NCBI GenBank assembly: GCA_029762755.1
Contig: JARVGH010000001.1
Coordinates: forward strand, 1 to 64,000
DNA length: 64,000 nucleotides
Reading direction: 5' to 3'
Source of the DNA: Candidatus Bathyarchaeum tardum
Lineage (GTDB): Archaea; Thermoproteota; Bathyarchaeia; Bathyarchaeales; Bathyarchaeaceae
Shown here: one piece after another, positions 27,946 through 37,465 of the stretch
How positions within the stretch are numbered: position 1 is the stretch's first letter
How the letters are laid out: each line of letters starts with the position of its first letter
Made by a program: the position numbers and the translations under genes
The notes under the pieces: model-generated
Seen by the model: the letters and a program-made list of their open reading frames with translations, nothing else
The model's database searches: none
Told to the model about the DNA's origin: nothing

Positions 27946-28902
27946 TTGGATTCTTTGGTTCCTGAAGAAATAATGGCGATGTTACATCGGCAAAAGTATC
28001 ATGTGGTAGGAAACCACTCGGCAGTAAAACGGTGCAGGTGGCTTTACAACAGCATAGTTCAGGGCAGAACTTGTTACAAACAAAAATTCTATGGAATAAG
28101 CAGCCACCAATGCCTGCAGATGACTCCTTCCTTGTTTCATTGCACGTTAGGTTGTGTTTTTTGTTGGCGCGCCCAAAGCGGAGACCATGATATGCATTGG
28201 GACGAAACTCAATTACCCAAATGGGACGACCCTGAAACCATAATCGACGGATGCATTAACGAACAACGACGTATATTAACTGGATACAAAGCAACCCCCA
28301 ACGCTGACCAAACCAAACGTTTACAAGCTTTAAACCCCAAACATGCCGCCATAAGTCTAACCGGAGAACCAACCATTTATCCTTATTTGGATGGATTAAT
28401 CAAAAACTTTCACAAACGAGAATTTACCACTTTTCTCGTTTCCAACGGAACAATTCCTGAAGCACTTTCTAACTTAAGCGAAGAACCAACCCAACTGTAC
28501 ATTTCAGTTTCTGCCTTTGACAAAGAAGCATTTTCGAAGATTTGTCGCCCAAACAGTAATAGCGCATGGGAAAAACTCAATGAAACTTTGGAACTGCTTC
28601 CCAGCTTCAACTGCCCTACAGTAATCAGGTTCACTTTGGCAAAGAACTTGAATCTTGAGTACCCCCAACAGTTTGCAAAACTTGTCGAAAAAGCCAATCC
28701 AACTTATTTGGAACCAAAAGCATACATGCATGTAGGTTTTTCCCGGCTAAGAATGGACGGCACTAACATGCCTTTACATCAAGAAATCAAAAATTTTGGA
28801 ACTAAACTTTCTGAAGAGATAGGTTACAACATTATTGATGAATCAGTGGACAGCAGAGTTGTTTTGCTTAGCCGTTTGGAAAAGGCTATTAAGTTAGCTT
28901 AA
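27946..28902 (+). CDS. taw1: 4-demethylwyosine synthase (radical SAM)
   Basis: A 318-residue enzyme that builds the tricyclic base imG-14 at position 37 of tRNA-Phe from N1-methylguanosine and pyruvate. The radical SAM cluster cysteines are C66, C70 and C73 (FHCTLGCVFC). C30, C43 and C56 are spaced like the second 4Fe-4S cluster of archaeal Taw1. ISLTGEPTIYP and the FLVSNGT strand follow. The called start is TTG at 27946; the next in-frame ATG (27973) would shorten it by nine residues. The translin gene follows closely. Confidence 0.93.
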   Translation: MDSLVPEEIMAMLHRQKYHVVGNHSAVKRCRWLYNSIVQGRTCYKQKFYGISSHQCLQMTPSLFHCTLGCVFCWRAQSGDHDMHWDETQLPKWDDPETIIDGCINEQRRILTGYKATPNADQTKRLQALNPKHAAISLTGEPTIYPYLDGLIKNFHKREFTTFLVSNGTIPEALSNLSEEPTQLYISVSAFDKEAFSKICRPNSNSAWEKLNETLELLPSFNCPTVIRFTLAKNLNLEYPQQFAKLVEKANPTYLEPKAYMHVGFSRLRMDGTNMPLHQEIKNFGTKLSEEIGYNIIDESVDSRVVLLSRLEKAIKLA

Positions 28903-28933
28903 GCTCTTTTGAACTGTTTTTGGTGTGAGTTTT

Positions 28934-29587
28934 ATGTCTTTGAAGGAAATTCTGGAACAAATCCAAAAAGAACTAAAAGAAAGAGAAAAAATCCGAGACG
29001 ATGTTCATCGGGATATGCGAAAAGCCACCCGTCTTTCTAAGCAAGCAATCCAAGTTACACACCAAGATAGATTCGATGACGCTAAAGGGTTTATTGACGA
29101 AGCAAAAACACTTTTCGAATCCCTTCAGGAGTTGCTCAAAGATTATCCTCATTTGCTTTACAGTGGCTCTGTAAACGCTGCCTATGAGGAACACGCTGAA
29201 GCATGCATACTCCTTGCTTTGATTCAAGAAAACAGGTTTCCTACCCCCGAAGAAATTGATGTTCCTGAAACTCCCTACATTTTGTCTTTGGGGGATGTTA
29301 TCGGAGAACTAAGACGCCGAACTCTGGATTTAATTCGGAAAGGAAAAGTCGACCTCGCCGAAAAATGCCTAAACTGGATGGAGGACATCTACTCCGAGTT
29401 AACTGCCTTGGATGATGCTTACATAATCGTTAATGGTCTAAGAAGAAAAGGCGATGTTGCTAGGCGACTAATTGAAATCACTCGGGGAGATATCACCATG
29501 GAAGTTCGAAGAAAGGCTCTTGAAGAGTCTATTTCAAGGTTAGAATCTACTTTTGAAAAAAAACTTACGCCAAGACCTAAAATATAA
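28934..29587 (+). CDS. Translin family nucleic-acid-binding protein
   Basis: A 217-residue all-helical protein of the translin/TRAX family. EREKIRDDVHRDMRKATRLSKQAI (first long helices), GSVNAAYEEHAEACILLALIQ (central helix with conserved E-x-x-E-A), and PYILSLGDVIGELRRRTLDLIRKG (the translin core motif) are clear. Archaeal translins bind single-stranded nucleic acid and some have RNase activity. The start at 28934 (ATG) is chosen over the GTG at 28925. It is 31 bases downstream of taw1, in the same direction. Confidence 0.88.
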   Translation: MSLKEILEQIQKELKEREKIRDDVHRDMRKATRLSKQAIQVTHQDRFDDAKGFIDEAKTLFESLQELLKDYPHLLYSGSVNAAYEEHAEACILLALIQENRFPTPEEIDVPETPYILSLGDVIGELRRRTLDLIRKGKVDLAEKCLNWMEDIYSELTALDDAYIIVNGLRRKGDVARRLIEITRGDITMEVRRKALEESISRLESTFEKKLTPRPKI

Positions 29588-29733
29588 CATTTGAAATTAA
29601 TTCCCATCTTTAAAGAAAACTCCTCATTTTTTCTGGGGAACATTGTTTTTTCTTTTTTCTATATACATAAAATTTTGATTTGACATTCATAAATGATTAA
29701 TTAACAATGTTTCATTTTTATACTGTCCACTAG

Positions 29734-30465
29734 GTGTTCCACTTGACTGCCGTTACTCAGATTCCAGAAAAAATCGCAGAAAAAAAAATTATCGTTTACA
29801 AGTCTAGATTAGATCCTGCCAAGCTAAAACTTAAAGCAGAGGAAATGAAAAACGAGTTATTCGTCAAACGATTTCAGAAACCTAGACCCGAAGACATACG
29901 CGTGGTATCAGTTGACAAACATTACGTGCCGTATGCTCTTGTTGATGCACAATACCGAATTGAATATTACACCAAAAAAACCTACAACCTCGAAGTAGAC
30001 GAAAAAGCAAAAGAAGTAAAAATTCTTGGAAAAACTTTCACTCCTCAGACTTTAGTTATTCCTAACACAGAACCTACACAATTCAAAAAAGTAGTTGCTG
30101 TTGAAGGTCAAGAATGGGCTTTCTATGAAGCAAAAGCATACATTATTTTAGACAAAACTGGTCGCGAAATTTTGCCTGATCAGGTTCCTATTGCGCCTTC
30201 TGAAGACAACCCTACAAAATTGTTGAAAGAGTTCAAAAACAAAACTGAACATCTAAAACTTTCAAATAAAGAATTAGTTACAATGGTTAAAGACAAACTC
30301 ATCAACAAGCCATCTGACATCGACACCATAGATAATGAATTGTTCCAAATCTCTGAACATGCGGTGATATACAACCCAATATATGTCATAACTTTTCAAA
30401 ATGTCAAAACCAAAGAGGAAAAAAGTGTTCACATAGATGGAGTCACCGGAGACATAATAGTTTAA
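29734..30465 (+). CDS. Conserved-looking protein of unknown function
   Basis: About 243 residues (GTG start at 29734), soluble, rich in alternating beta segments and Lys/Glu. The C-terminal 30 residues (YNPIYVITFQNVKTKEEKSVHIDGVTGDII) resemble a PepSY-like ending, in which a strand pair closes with D-G-x-T-G-x-I. No signal peptide or membrane helix. The first 120 residues have no recognised motif. Context (translin, ferredoxin, F420 ligase) gives no clear function. Confidence 0.65.
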   Translation: MFHLTAVTQIPEKIAEKKIIVYKSRLDPAKLKLKAEEMKNELFVKRFQKPRPEDIRVVSVDKHYVPYALVDAQYRIEYYTKKTYNLEVDEKAKEVKILGKTFTPQTLVIPNTEPTQFKKVVAVEGQEWAFYEAKAYIILDKTGREILPDQVPIAPSEDNPTKLLKEFKNKTEHLKLSNKELVTMVKDKLINKPSDIDTIDNELFQISEHAVIYNPIYVITFQNVKTKEEKSVHIDGVTGDIIV

Positions 30466-30549
30466 TTCAAGTTTAACTAACCAAAAACTGCCAATTTGAA
30501 TACGTGATATTTTCACTAATTTAGATTTTGGTGCTACTCCTACTTTTAA

Positions 30550-31020
30550 TTATTCGCCGTGGCGGTCAAGGTATTCTTCAACTGTTGGATAAAGTGCAGT
30601 TACCCTGTTAACTCCTTTTTTTGAGTTGATTTTTTTCAGTAACATGCAGACATCTTTTGGGTTACTAAATTTTTCATTTTTACCATCAGGACGTTTTCTT
30701 GTAACGCATATACAATCATCAACCATACAGTTTGCTACACAAGCAGTGCAGTGAATACAAAGGTCATTTATGATTCCAATGTCCCCTCCCTTCCAATACA
30801 ACGCGTTTGTGGGACATGCCTTTACACACAAGTTGCATTCTATTCCTCTGCATGTTCTCATGTCAATATTGATGGTGCCTTCTTCAAAACGGTCTTCAAC
30901 GCCCATGGATTTTAACAGTTCAGACCTTTCACTTGCTGGTTTTTGTTCTTCTTCACTATCTGGCACATCTTCAAGGAGATCAAAAAAGCTTGATTTTTTC
31001 TCCTCATACTTGCCCGGCAT
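30550..31020 (-). CDS. Two-cluster 4Fe-4S ferredoxin-domain protein
   Basis: About 156 residues. A charged N-terminal leader of about 50 residues precedes two cluster motifs: CRGIECNLCVKACP and CIHCTACVANCMVDDC. The first has a longer spacing than a standard CxxCxxCxxxCP, so it may bind a modified cluster. The C-terminal part (NPKDVCMLLKKINSKKG ... YPTVEEYLDRHGE) is outside the ferredoxin fold. It probably carries electrons to an oxidoreductase. It diverges from the CofE-like gene by 119 bases. The start at 31020 (MPGKYEE) is preferred to 31038. Confidence 0.8.
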   Translation of the reverse strand: MPGKYEEKKSSFFDLLEDVPDSEEEQKPASERSELLKSMGVEDRFEEGTINIDMRTCRGIECNLCVKACPTNALYWKGGDIGIINDLCIHCTACVANCMVDDCICVTRKRPDGKNEKFSNPKDVCMLLKKINSKKGVNRVTALYPTVEEYLDRHGE

Positions 31021-31138
31021 TTTGGTCTCGTCTCGCAACGTTTTCTATGTTCTGAAATGCATTCTTCCTACAAAATATTATCTATTTATTGAACCTCTAC
31101 GATTTACCAAACAGACCTAAACCTTACGGTGATGCACT

Positions 31139-32014
31139 GTGGCTGGAAAATACAAAGCTCTGGCAGTTAAAACCAGATACTGGAAACCAAACGATGATTA
31201 TATCAAAGACATAATTGAAGCCATAAAACATGTTGTCGCTGATGGAGACTTTGTCACTGTATCAGAGAAAGCAATTTCCACCGCCCTTGGCAACATAGTT
31301 GACGAAAGCAAAATCAAACCGAGCCGTCTTGCACGTTTCATTGCCAAATACTGGATGCGCATAGCTTGGCCTTATGTTCTGGGACCTGTTTGTCATTTGA
31401 GAAAAAAAACAATAGATGATCTTCGTTGTTATCCTGTTGAAGAAGGAAGTCGCCACAAACAGTTAGCGTTACAGCGAAGTGGTTTTTTTCATGCATTGAT
31501 GCATGGCTCAGAAGGTGGAATTGACGGAAGCAATTTGCCTTTTTCTTATGTTTGTCTTCCCCTAGAAAATGCAGAAAAGATTGTTTATGAACTTAGGGAA
31601 CGAATCTACAATGAACTTGGAAAAAAAGTTTCAGTTGCAGTTGTGGATACTGACAAAACATATTCTTTGAATGGATTTCATTTTACGCCTCGTCCAAAAC
31701 CAATAAAAGGAATTTTTTCATTTGGCGGATTTGTTGCGTATGTTGTTGGGTGGTCCCTTAAACTTAAAAAACGAGCTACGCCTTTAGCTTTATCTGGTTC
31801 TAGATTGTCAACTGATGACGCTATTGAAGTTGCAAAAATTGCTAACCGAACTCGTGGTGCAGGGGCTGGTCGGACTGTTTGGGATATGGCTAAAAACTTT
31901 AAGGTTAGTTTGACAGGAGTTACTTGGGAGATGCTTGAGCAAACTGAGCATCGGCCCGTAGTAATTATCCGATTTAAGGAAATAAAATCCAAAACGCACA
32001 AAAATGAGTGTTAA
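31139..32014 (+). CDS. F420-0:L-glutamate ligase (CofE)-like protein
   Basis: A 291-residue member of the CofE family, which adds glutamate to coenzyme F420-0 using GTP. ALAVKTRYWKPNDDYIKDI at the N-terminus is the CofE beginning. GDFVTVSEKAIST, VAVVDTDKTYSL and the late strand FSFGGFVAYVVGWSLKLKKRATPLALSG follow the fold order. Several F420-ligase relatives in archaea have other or unknown substrates, so true CofE activity is likely but not certain. The GTG start follows acggtgatgcac. acdA begins 27 bases downstream. Confidence 0.8.
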   Translation: MAGKYKALAVKTRYWKPNDDYIKDIIEAIKHVVADGDFVTVSEKAISTALGNIVDESKIKPSRLARFIAKYWMRIAWPYVLGPVCHLRKKTIDDLRCYPVEEGSRHKQLALQRSGFFHALMHGSEGGIDGSNLPFSYVCLPLENAEKIVYELRERIYNELGKKVSVAVVDTDKTYSLNGFHFTPRPKPIKGIFSFGGFVAYVVGWSLKLKKRATPLALSGSRLSTDDAIEVAKIANRTRGAGAGRTVWDMAKNFKVSLTGVTWEMLEQTEHRPVVIIRFKEIKSKTHKNEC

Positions 32015-32041
32015 AATTCAGATACAAGGAGTATTAAGATC

Positions 32042-33571
32042 ATGAAAGCATTCTTGGAACAAATGGACACCTTCTTTGACCCAAAAGCAGTTGCCGTTAT
32101 TGGTGCATCTCGCCGAACAATGAAGGCAGGACACGTTATCTTCAAAAACTTTGTTATTAACAGTCAACGAAACCTGTTCAAAGGAAAATTGTATCCTGTC
32201 AATCCTACTGAAAAAACAATACAGGGATTCAAATGTTATCCTTCAATATTGGACATAAATGATGACATTGATTTGGCTGTTATTGTTGTTCCTGCAAATT
32301 TTGTTCCAGGTGTTATGCATGAACTTGCAGAAAAGAAAGTAAAAGCTGCTGCAATTATTACTTCTGGATTTAGTGAAATTGGAAATCATGAACTAGAACA
32401 AGAAGTAGCAGACATTGCCAAAAAAGCTGGAATCCGTGTTCTTGGTCCAAACTGTCTAGGTGTCTACGATTCATCAACCGGTGTAGACATGTTGTTCCTT
32501 CCAGAAACAAAGACCTTAGGCACTGGAGATGAAGTAATTGCCACACCACGACCCCGACCTGGACCTATAGCTGTAGTCACTCAGAGTGGTGCCTTTGGTG
32601 CAGCCGCTTTGGATTACTTGGCTGGTAAACAGATGGGCGTAAGTAAATTCGTAAGTTTCGGTAACAAAGCCGACGTAACCGCTTCAGAGATGCTCAAGTA
32701 CCTGTTATATGACGAAAAAACCCGTGTTATGCTCATGTACGCAGAAAGTATTGATAAAGGACGAGAATTCATGGACGTTGCACGAACGGTTACTTGCAAA
32801 AAACCTATTATCGCTCTAAAAGTAGGTCGATCCGTTGCAGGAGCTCGTGCTGCTGCGTCTCACACTGGTTCTATTGCTGGTTCTGATGAGATTTATTCTA
32901 GTGCCTTCAAACAAGTTGGCGTTTTGAGAGCAAACGACCTTGAAGAATTTTTTGACATGGGTAAAGCCCTAGCTTTTCAGGCACCAATTGCTGGAAAAAA
33001 TGTAGCAATTATAACAGACGCTGGTGGACCTGGAATTATGTGTGTCGATGAGTGTATTGCTCAAGGACTTAACGTGGACAGGTTCTCTGAAGAAACATTA
33101 GCAAAGTTTGAAAAACTAAAAACTGACGGAAAGATTCCCAGGTTCGCAACTAACTATAACCCTGTTGACTTAACTGGCTCTGTAACTTCTGAAATGTTTG
33201 AAGAAGGAATCAAAATACTTTTCGAAGACCCAAATATCGACGGAATTATTGTTTTAGGTCTGCACCATCTTCCTGCTCTTCAGGACGACTTTGTTGATCG
33301 TGTTTATGAGTTAAGTAAAAAATACAAAAAATCACTTGTTGCTTGTGACATTGGCGAAACGGAAATGGCTCTTCACATTCGTTCAAAATTTGACAAGCTT
33401 GGAATCCCTGCTTACTTATCCCCTGAAGATGCTGCTCGTGCTATGGCTGCCCTTTCTCGGTATGGAACTTATCTTAAGAAAACCGGCTGTTTTGACAATT
33501 ATGTCGAAGAATTTCTGAAACGAAAAAATTTGTTTGAAACTCGAAAAGAAAATTGGTCAAAGAAAGCTTAA
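32042..33571 (+). CDS. acdA: Acetate-CoA ligase (ADP-forming), alpha subunit
   Basis: A 509-residue NDP-forming acyl-CoA synthetase alpha subunit. AVIGASRRTMKAG (18-30) begins the CoA-binding domain, GPNCLGVYD (135-143) and the ligase-CoA domain follow, and H274 in AASHTGSIAG is the phosphohistidine that passes phosphate to ADP. This enzyme makes ATP from acetyl-CoA in fermentative and acetogenic archaea. The beta (ATP-grasp) subunit is not fused and is not in the window, so it must be elsewhere. The preceding CofE-like gene may share the transcript. Confidence 0.92.
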   Translation: MKAFLEQMDTFFDPKAVAVIGASRRTMKAGHVIFKNFVINSQRNLFKGKLYPVNPTEKTIQGFKCYPSILDINDDIDLAVIVVPANFVPGVMHELAEKKVKAAAIITSGFSEIGNHELEQEVADIAKKAGIRVLGPNCLGVYDSSTGVDMLFLPETKTLGTGDEVIATPRPRPGPIAVVTQSGAFGAAALDYLAGKQMGVSKFVSFGNKADVTASEMLKYLLYDEKTRVMLMYAESIDKGREFMDVARTVTCKKPIIALKVGRSVAGARAAASHTGSIAGSDEIYSSAFKQVGVLRANDLEEFFDMGKALAFQAPIAGKNVAIITDAGGPGIMCVDECIAQGLNVDRFSEETLAKFEKLKTDGKIPRFATNYNPVDLTGSVTSEMFEEGIKILFEDPNIDGIIVLGLHHLPALQDDFVDRVYELSKKYKKSLVACDIGETEMALHIRSKFDKLGIPAYLSPEDAARAMAALSRYGTYLKKTGCFDNYVEEFLKRKNLFETRKENWSKKA

Positions 33572-33930
33572 ACTTGTTCTTTAAGCCATTTAGCAACCTT
33601 TACGAACAAGTTATTGGTGGACATGTCTATGACTGGCACCATTATCCTTTCTTTTGTTTCAATTATTGCTTTATATTGGGGCATGAGTGCGTAACTCACA
33701 AAAGCCCAGTAAACTTTTTTTTCTTCAATTAATGCTTTTGCAGCGATTTCAGTTGAAATTGGTAATGGATAATAAACGAAGACCACACCATTTGCCCAGT
33801 ACAGTCCTGCTGGTTTTCCCCCTACTGTAATGTTTGTAAATCTTGCTAGATCGTCTACTGTCTTGAAGTGGGTTTGTTCCATAATAATTACTTCTTTGAA
33901 CGATTCAGCTTTGATAATTGGATCTTCCAT
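33568..33930 (-). CDS. Small protein of unknown function, convergent with acdA
   Basis: About 120 residues with a central pattern GGKPAGLYWANGVVFVYYPLPIST followed by AKALIEEKKVYWAFVSYALMPQYKAII. It looks like a compact alpha-beta domain. The stop overlaps the acdA stop by four bases on the opposite strand. The start at 33930 (MEDPIIK) is chosen over 33951. No family recognised; composition and length suggest a soluble protein. Confidence 0.6.
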   Translation of the reverse strand: MEDPIIKAESFKEVIIMEQTHFKTVDDLARFTNITVGGKPAGLYWANGVVFVYYPLPISTEIAAKALIEEKKVYWAFVSYALMPQYKAIIETKERIMVPVIDMSTNNLFVKVAKWLKEQV

Positions 33931-34041
33931 GCAAACACTTCCATTATACACACTTCACGTTAATGAAAGATAATAAGAATTTGGGTATTTGATATGTTGT
34001 AATTTTTTGGGTTTGTTTTCTTATTTGGTAACCTGCCTTTT

Positions 34042-35061
34042 TTATGAGGGTGCTGCTCTGGCGGGTATTTTTAATCGTTTTTCAATTTCTTTTGCAAAAA
34101 TGTTTGCTGCTTCTGACCTGTGCCTGTCAGTGATTACCAGTTTTGGTTTGCAACGTTCTACATACTCTAGTAACTCATTGAAGTCTGAATGGTCACTTAA
34201 AGCAACCACATACTTGTTAGTGCCTACTTTTCGACAAGGCTTTTGGAACTCCCACCCGCTCGCGTGGATTTGTAAAGCTTCGTTTTCAACTTTTTTGCGA
34301 GAATATGAATGATAAAAGACAACAGACGATTCGTTTTGAGTTAACATGGATTGCGCTTTATCTGAGTCAAAATCAAGAAGCCTCTTGCCTAGTTTCATTC
34401 CATGTTGCTCACATATTTTTGATACTTTAAAAATTTTTTCTGGAACAATAAATGGGGTTTTGATTTTTGCCTCATATAATATTTGCATCATTTTTTGTAG
34501 CTTGCCATGATACCCAAAAACGTATACTGGTCCTTTTTTCAAACCCTGTTCCACCATTGAAACAAGCATGCCTTCAACCATCATGCTGAAGGGTCTAACC
34601 CGAACTGGGTGACCGTAAGTTGCCTCCATAACAAGTATGTCAGTTTCCACTAAGGGTGTTCGGGAATATCTAAAGTCGCTGGTATACAGTATTCGTGTAT
34701 TGTCTTTATCTTCAACTAAGGTTTGTGCTGTTCCCAAAATGTGATCTGCGTAATGAAAGGTCAATGTTTCGTTGCCATACGTGAATTTTTCCCCATAATC
34801 CACTGTTTTCACGGGACCTCTGGCTAGCCATCGTGGACCTTTTAGGGCGTCAATCAGATCTTTTGTTGCAGGAGTCATTACTGTTGCTTCGCAGTTTTTT
34901 AGGCTCTTTCCCACACCAACCATATGGTCTGAATGAGCGTGAGAAACAACTCGAATTGGTCTGGAATCGTGGTAGGCGTCACATGCAACATGTTTTCCTA
35001 ACAGTATTGCACCTGTTTTGCTTACGTTAGCTTTTGAATGAATTCGTGGCGCCTCAGACAC
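34042..35061 (-). CDS. Beta-CASP metallo-beta-lactamase RNA/DNA nuclease-like protein
   Basis: A 339-residue protein. VSHAHSDHMVG (about residues 38-48) is the zinc-binding HxHxDH motif. FHYADHILGTAQ carries the next ligand His, ILYTSDFRYSRTP the Asp, and the C-terminal ALSDHSDFNELLEYVE the last His. Residues about 170-280 form the beta-CASP insertion. The pattern is of the small archaeal exonuclease/mRNA 3'-end factor relatives (Ysh1/Exo-like). RNA substrates are likely but DNA cannot be excluded. Confidence 0.85.
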   Translation of the reverse strand: MSEAPRIHSKANVSKTGAILLGKHVACDAYHDSRPIRVVSHAHSDHMVGVGKSLKNCEATVMTPATKDLIDALKGPRWLARGPVKTVDYGEKFTYGNETLTFHYADHILGTAQTLVEDKDNTRILYTSDFRYSRTPLVETDILVMEATYGHPVRVRPFSMMVEGMLVSMVEQGLKKGPVYVFGYHGKLQKMMQILYEAKIKTPFIVPEKIFKVSKICEQHGMKLGKRLLDFDSDKAQSMLTQNESSVVFYHSYSRKKVENEALQIHASGWEFQKPCRKVGTNKYVVALSDHSDFNELLEYVERCKPKLVITDRHRSEAANIFAKEIEKRLKIPARAAPS

Positions 35062-35200
35062 TCAGGTTCACCGTTAACCTGATTTGTTTCTTGAGATGCT
35101 ATTAAATTGTTCTTGAAACTTTTTTGCTAAAATCTACTTGCCAGTATATGTGAACTATATTCAAAATTTTTTTAACCTTGTTGATGCTGTCGATCTTCGT

Positions 35201-35701
35201 TTATTCCTCTTTTGGACTTAACATGCAGTCAACCATTTTTGGGCATGTCAGACAATACTGAGGAATGGGTTCATCGTTTGGACGATTAGCTAAGTAACCA
35301 AAACGTTCTGGGCAACCGGATTTTGTGTCTGTTTTGGACGATTTTTCTTTCTCTTTTTTGTTAGAATAATCTTCTCTTGGTTTTTCTTTTTTGAATGTGG
35401 GTTTTTCTTGAATTTCTTCGTTCCTGTCTTTGCTGTTTGGAATCAATGATTTAACTTTGTCAAATACCCCCGAAACGGATTCTTTTATTTCCTCCCTGCG
35501 GGGTTCTTCAGGTTTTTTGGATGTTTCTATGCCTTTTTCTTTCTTGATTATTGCTTCTTTATCCAGTTCACTAAAACAATATGGACAAGCTTCGTACTTT
35601 TTTGGTGGCGTAACAGAAAGAATATTTAACATTACCGACTCTTCGATTTCTTTTCCACACTTCGGATTTGGACAAATAATAGCTGGAGATTTTTTCGGCA
35701 A
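35201..35701 (-). CDS. Zinc-ribbon protein with a charged linker and a C-terminal cysteine cluster
   Basis: A 166-residue protein. IICPNPKCG and ACPYCFSEL form an N-terminal zinc ribbon. A Lys/Glu-rich, probably disordered stretch covers residues 50-125. The C-terminus has GCPERFGYLANRPNDEPIPQ then YCLTCPKMVDC, a second four-cysteine site. The combination suggests an RNA- or protein-binding adaptor. The second site resembles a short motif seen in many archaeal zinc proteins, but I cannot name the family. Confidence 0.65.
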   Translation of the reverse strand: MPKKSPAIICPNPKCGKEIEESVMLNILSVTPPKKYEACPYCFSELDKEAIIKKEKGIETSKKPEEPRREEIKESVSGVFDKVKSLIPNSKDRNEEIQEKPTFKKEKPREDYSNKKEKEKSSKTDTKSGCPERFGYLANRPNDEPIPQYCLTCPKMVDCMLSPKEE

Positions 35702-36010
35702 ACTTTCTGCAACTCTTAAGTATTCTTTGATAAGACTTGCTATGTTAAATATATTTAGGTTTAATGAATCCCGAATCTATACACAAAATCTTTCGTAAAA
35801 GCGACATTTTTTGGGGATTTAATCCTTTTTTAAAGTTCTTTGTTTTAAATAAAAACAATTTTTCAGGTCGCCAAACCCAATTTTCATAGATTATTTGTTT
35901 GACGCAACACTTTTTTGATTAGGTTTAAATCGGTGATGTCCTATTTTTTGTTTAATTGTTACGTTGTAATCTGTTTGTGACGTGTTTGGTTAAAATTTAG
36001 GTGAAAATTT
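35702..36010. other. Intergenic stretch before cysS
   Basis: No gene was recognised in these 309 bases. Two TATA-like stretches are visible: ttaaatatatttagg near 35744 (for the minus-strand zinc-ribbon gene) and ttaggtttaaatcgg near 35918 (for cysS). Confidence 0.4.
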
Positions 36011-37465
36011 ATGGGTTTGCGAGTTTTTAACACGATGAGCGGTCAGATGGAAGAGTTTGTGCCATTACATGAGAAACAAGTCGGATTGTATGTCTGTGGA
36101 CCCACAGTTTATGATTGGGCTCATCTGGGTCATGCCCGAACGTATCTTGCTTTTGACGTTATTGTTCGTTGGTTGGAGTTCAAGGGCTACTCTGTTTTTT
36201 ATGTTCAAAACATCACTGACGTGGGGCACCTTACTACCGATACCGCAGAAGACAAAATCACAAAACGTGCCATAGAACGAAAAGTTGAACCCATGCAGTT
36301 AGTGGAGTTTTACATGCGTGAATACTTCAAAGATCTTGATGCCTTAGGTGTTAAGCGTCCAGATATTTCTCCTCGGGCTACTGGTCATCTTCTTGATATG
36401 ATTGACTCGATTCAATCCTTGCTTAAGAATGGATTTGCCTATGAAGTAAACGGTAACGTGTTTTTTGACATTTCCAAACTAGCTGATTATGGTAAATTGT
36501 CCAAAATTAAACTAGATGAAATGCTTGAAGGTTCTCGATTTGAAGTTCACTCGGATAAAAAAAATTCACGAGATTTTGCCTTGTGGAAACGGGCTGAACC
36601 CGAAACTGTGCTAAAATGGTGGAGCCCATGGGGTTATGGTTTTCCGGGATGGCACATTGAATGTGCGGTTATGGGTTTGAAGTATCTGGGAAAACAGTTT
36701 GATATTCATGGGGGCGCCCGTGATTTGATTTTTCCTCATCACGAGAATGAGATTGCTCAAAGTGAATCGATTACAGGCACTAAGCCCTTTGTTAAGTATT
36801 GGTTGCATACCGGTTTTCTGAAAATCAACGGAGAAAAGATGGCAAAATCTTTAGGTAACTACATTACTGTTCGTGACGCTCTAAAGAAACATTCTGCGGA
36901 TGCTATACGCCTTTTTGTCATGTCCACTCATTACCGAAGTGAAATAGACTTTACAGATGAACGATTGAAGGGTGCTGAAACTAGTTTGAATCGTCTCTAT
37001 AGTAGTTTGGAATCTTTGGAAGATGCCAAAAAAGTTTCAGTGAAACGAGAATCAACTCAGTCTGAACAAATATTTAGTGAAAATGTTGCGAAACTTGAGG
37101 AAGATTTCGTGAACGCCATGGATGAAGATTTCAATACTCCGCAGGCGTTAGCTGCTCTTTTTGATATGTCCAAAGAGATTAACAGATTTTTGGCTGAGCA
37201 AAAGCAGGTGAGTTCTGGTGTTTTGGAACAGGTTTATTACAGTTTTTCAGGGCTTGGGAAGGCGTTGGGTTTGTTCCAGCAAGAGAAACCTAAGGATGTT
37301 GGTGGACAGGTAACTGCTGATTTGGTTCATTTGCTTTTTGATTTGAGAGAGGAATTACGAAAAAAAGGCGAATATGATTTGTCAGATGAAATTCGAGCCC
37401 GAATGAAAAAAACTGGTTTAATTATTGAAGATACTGCAGAGGGACCCAAGTGGAAGTTAGTCTAA
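36011..37465 (+). CDS. cysS: Cysteinyl-tRNA synthetase
   Basis: A 484-residue class I synthetase charging tRNA-Cys. CGPTVYDWAHLGHARTYLAFD carries the first zinc cysteine and the HIGH-type motif (HLGH), WHIECAVM the next zinc ligand, and KINGEKMAKSLGN the KMSKS loop (KMAKS). The C-terminal anticodon domain follows. The length is normal for bacterial/archaeal CysRS. The reading frame overlaps the next gene thiI by 16 bases, showing translational coupling. Confidence 0.94.
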   Translation: MGLRVFNTMSGQMEEFVPLHEKQVGLYVCGPTVYDWAHLGHARTYLAFDVIVRWLEFKGYSVFYVQNITDVGHLTTDTAEDKITKRAIERKVEPMQLVEFYMREYFKDLDALGVKRPDISPRATGHLLDMIDSIQSLLKNGFAYEVNGNVFFDISKLADYGKLSKIKLDEMLEGSRFEVHSDKKNSRDFALWKRAEPETVLKWWSPWGYGFPGWHIECAVMGLKYLGKQFDIHGGARDLIFPHHENEIAQSESITGTKPFVKYWLHTGFLKINGEKMAKSLGNYITVRDALKKHSADAIRLFVMSTHYRSEIDFTDERLKGAETSLNRLYSSLESLEDAKKVSVKRESTQSEQIFSENVAKLEEDFVNAMDEDFNTPQALAALFDMSKEINRFLAEQKQVSSGVLEQVYYSFSGLGKALGLFQQEKPKDVGGQVTADLVHLLFDLREELRKKGEYDLSDEIRARMKKTGLIIEDTAEGPKWKLV

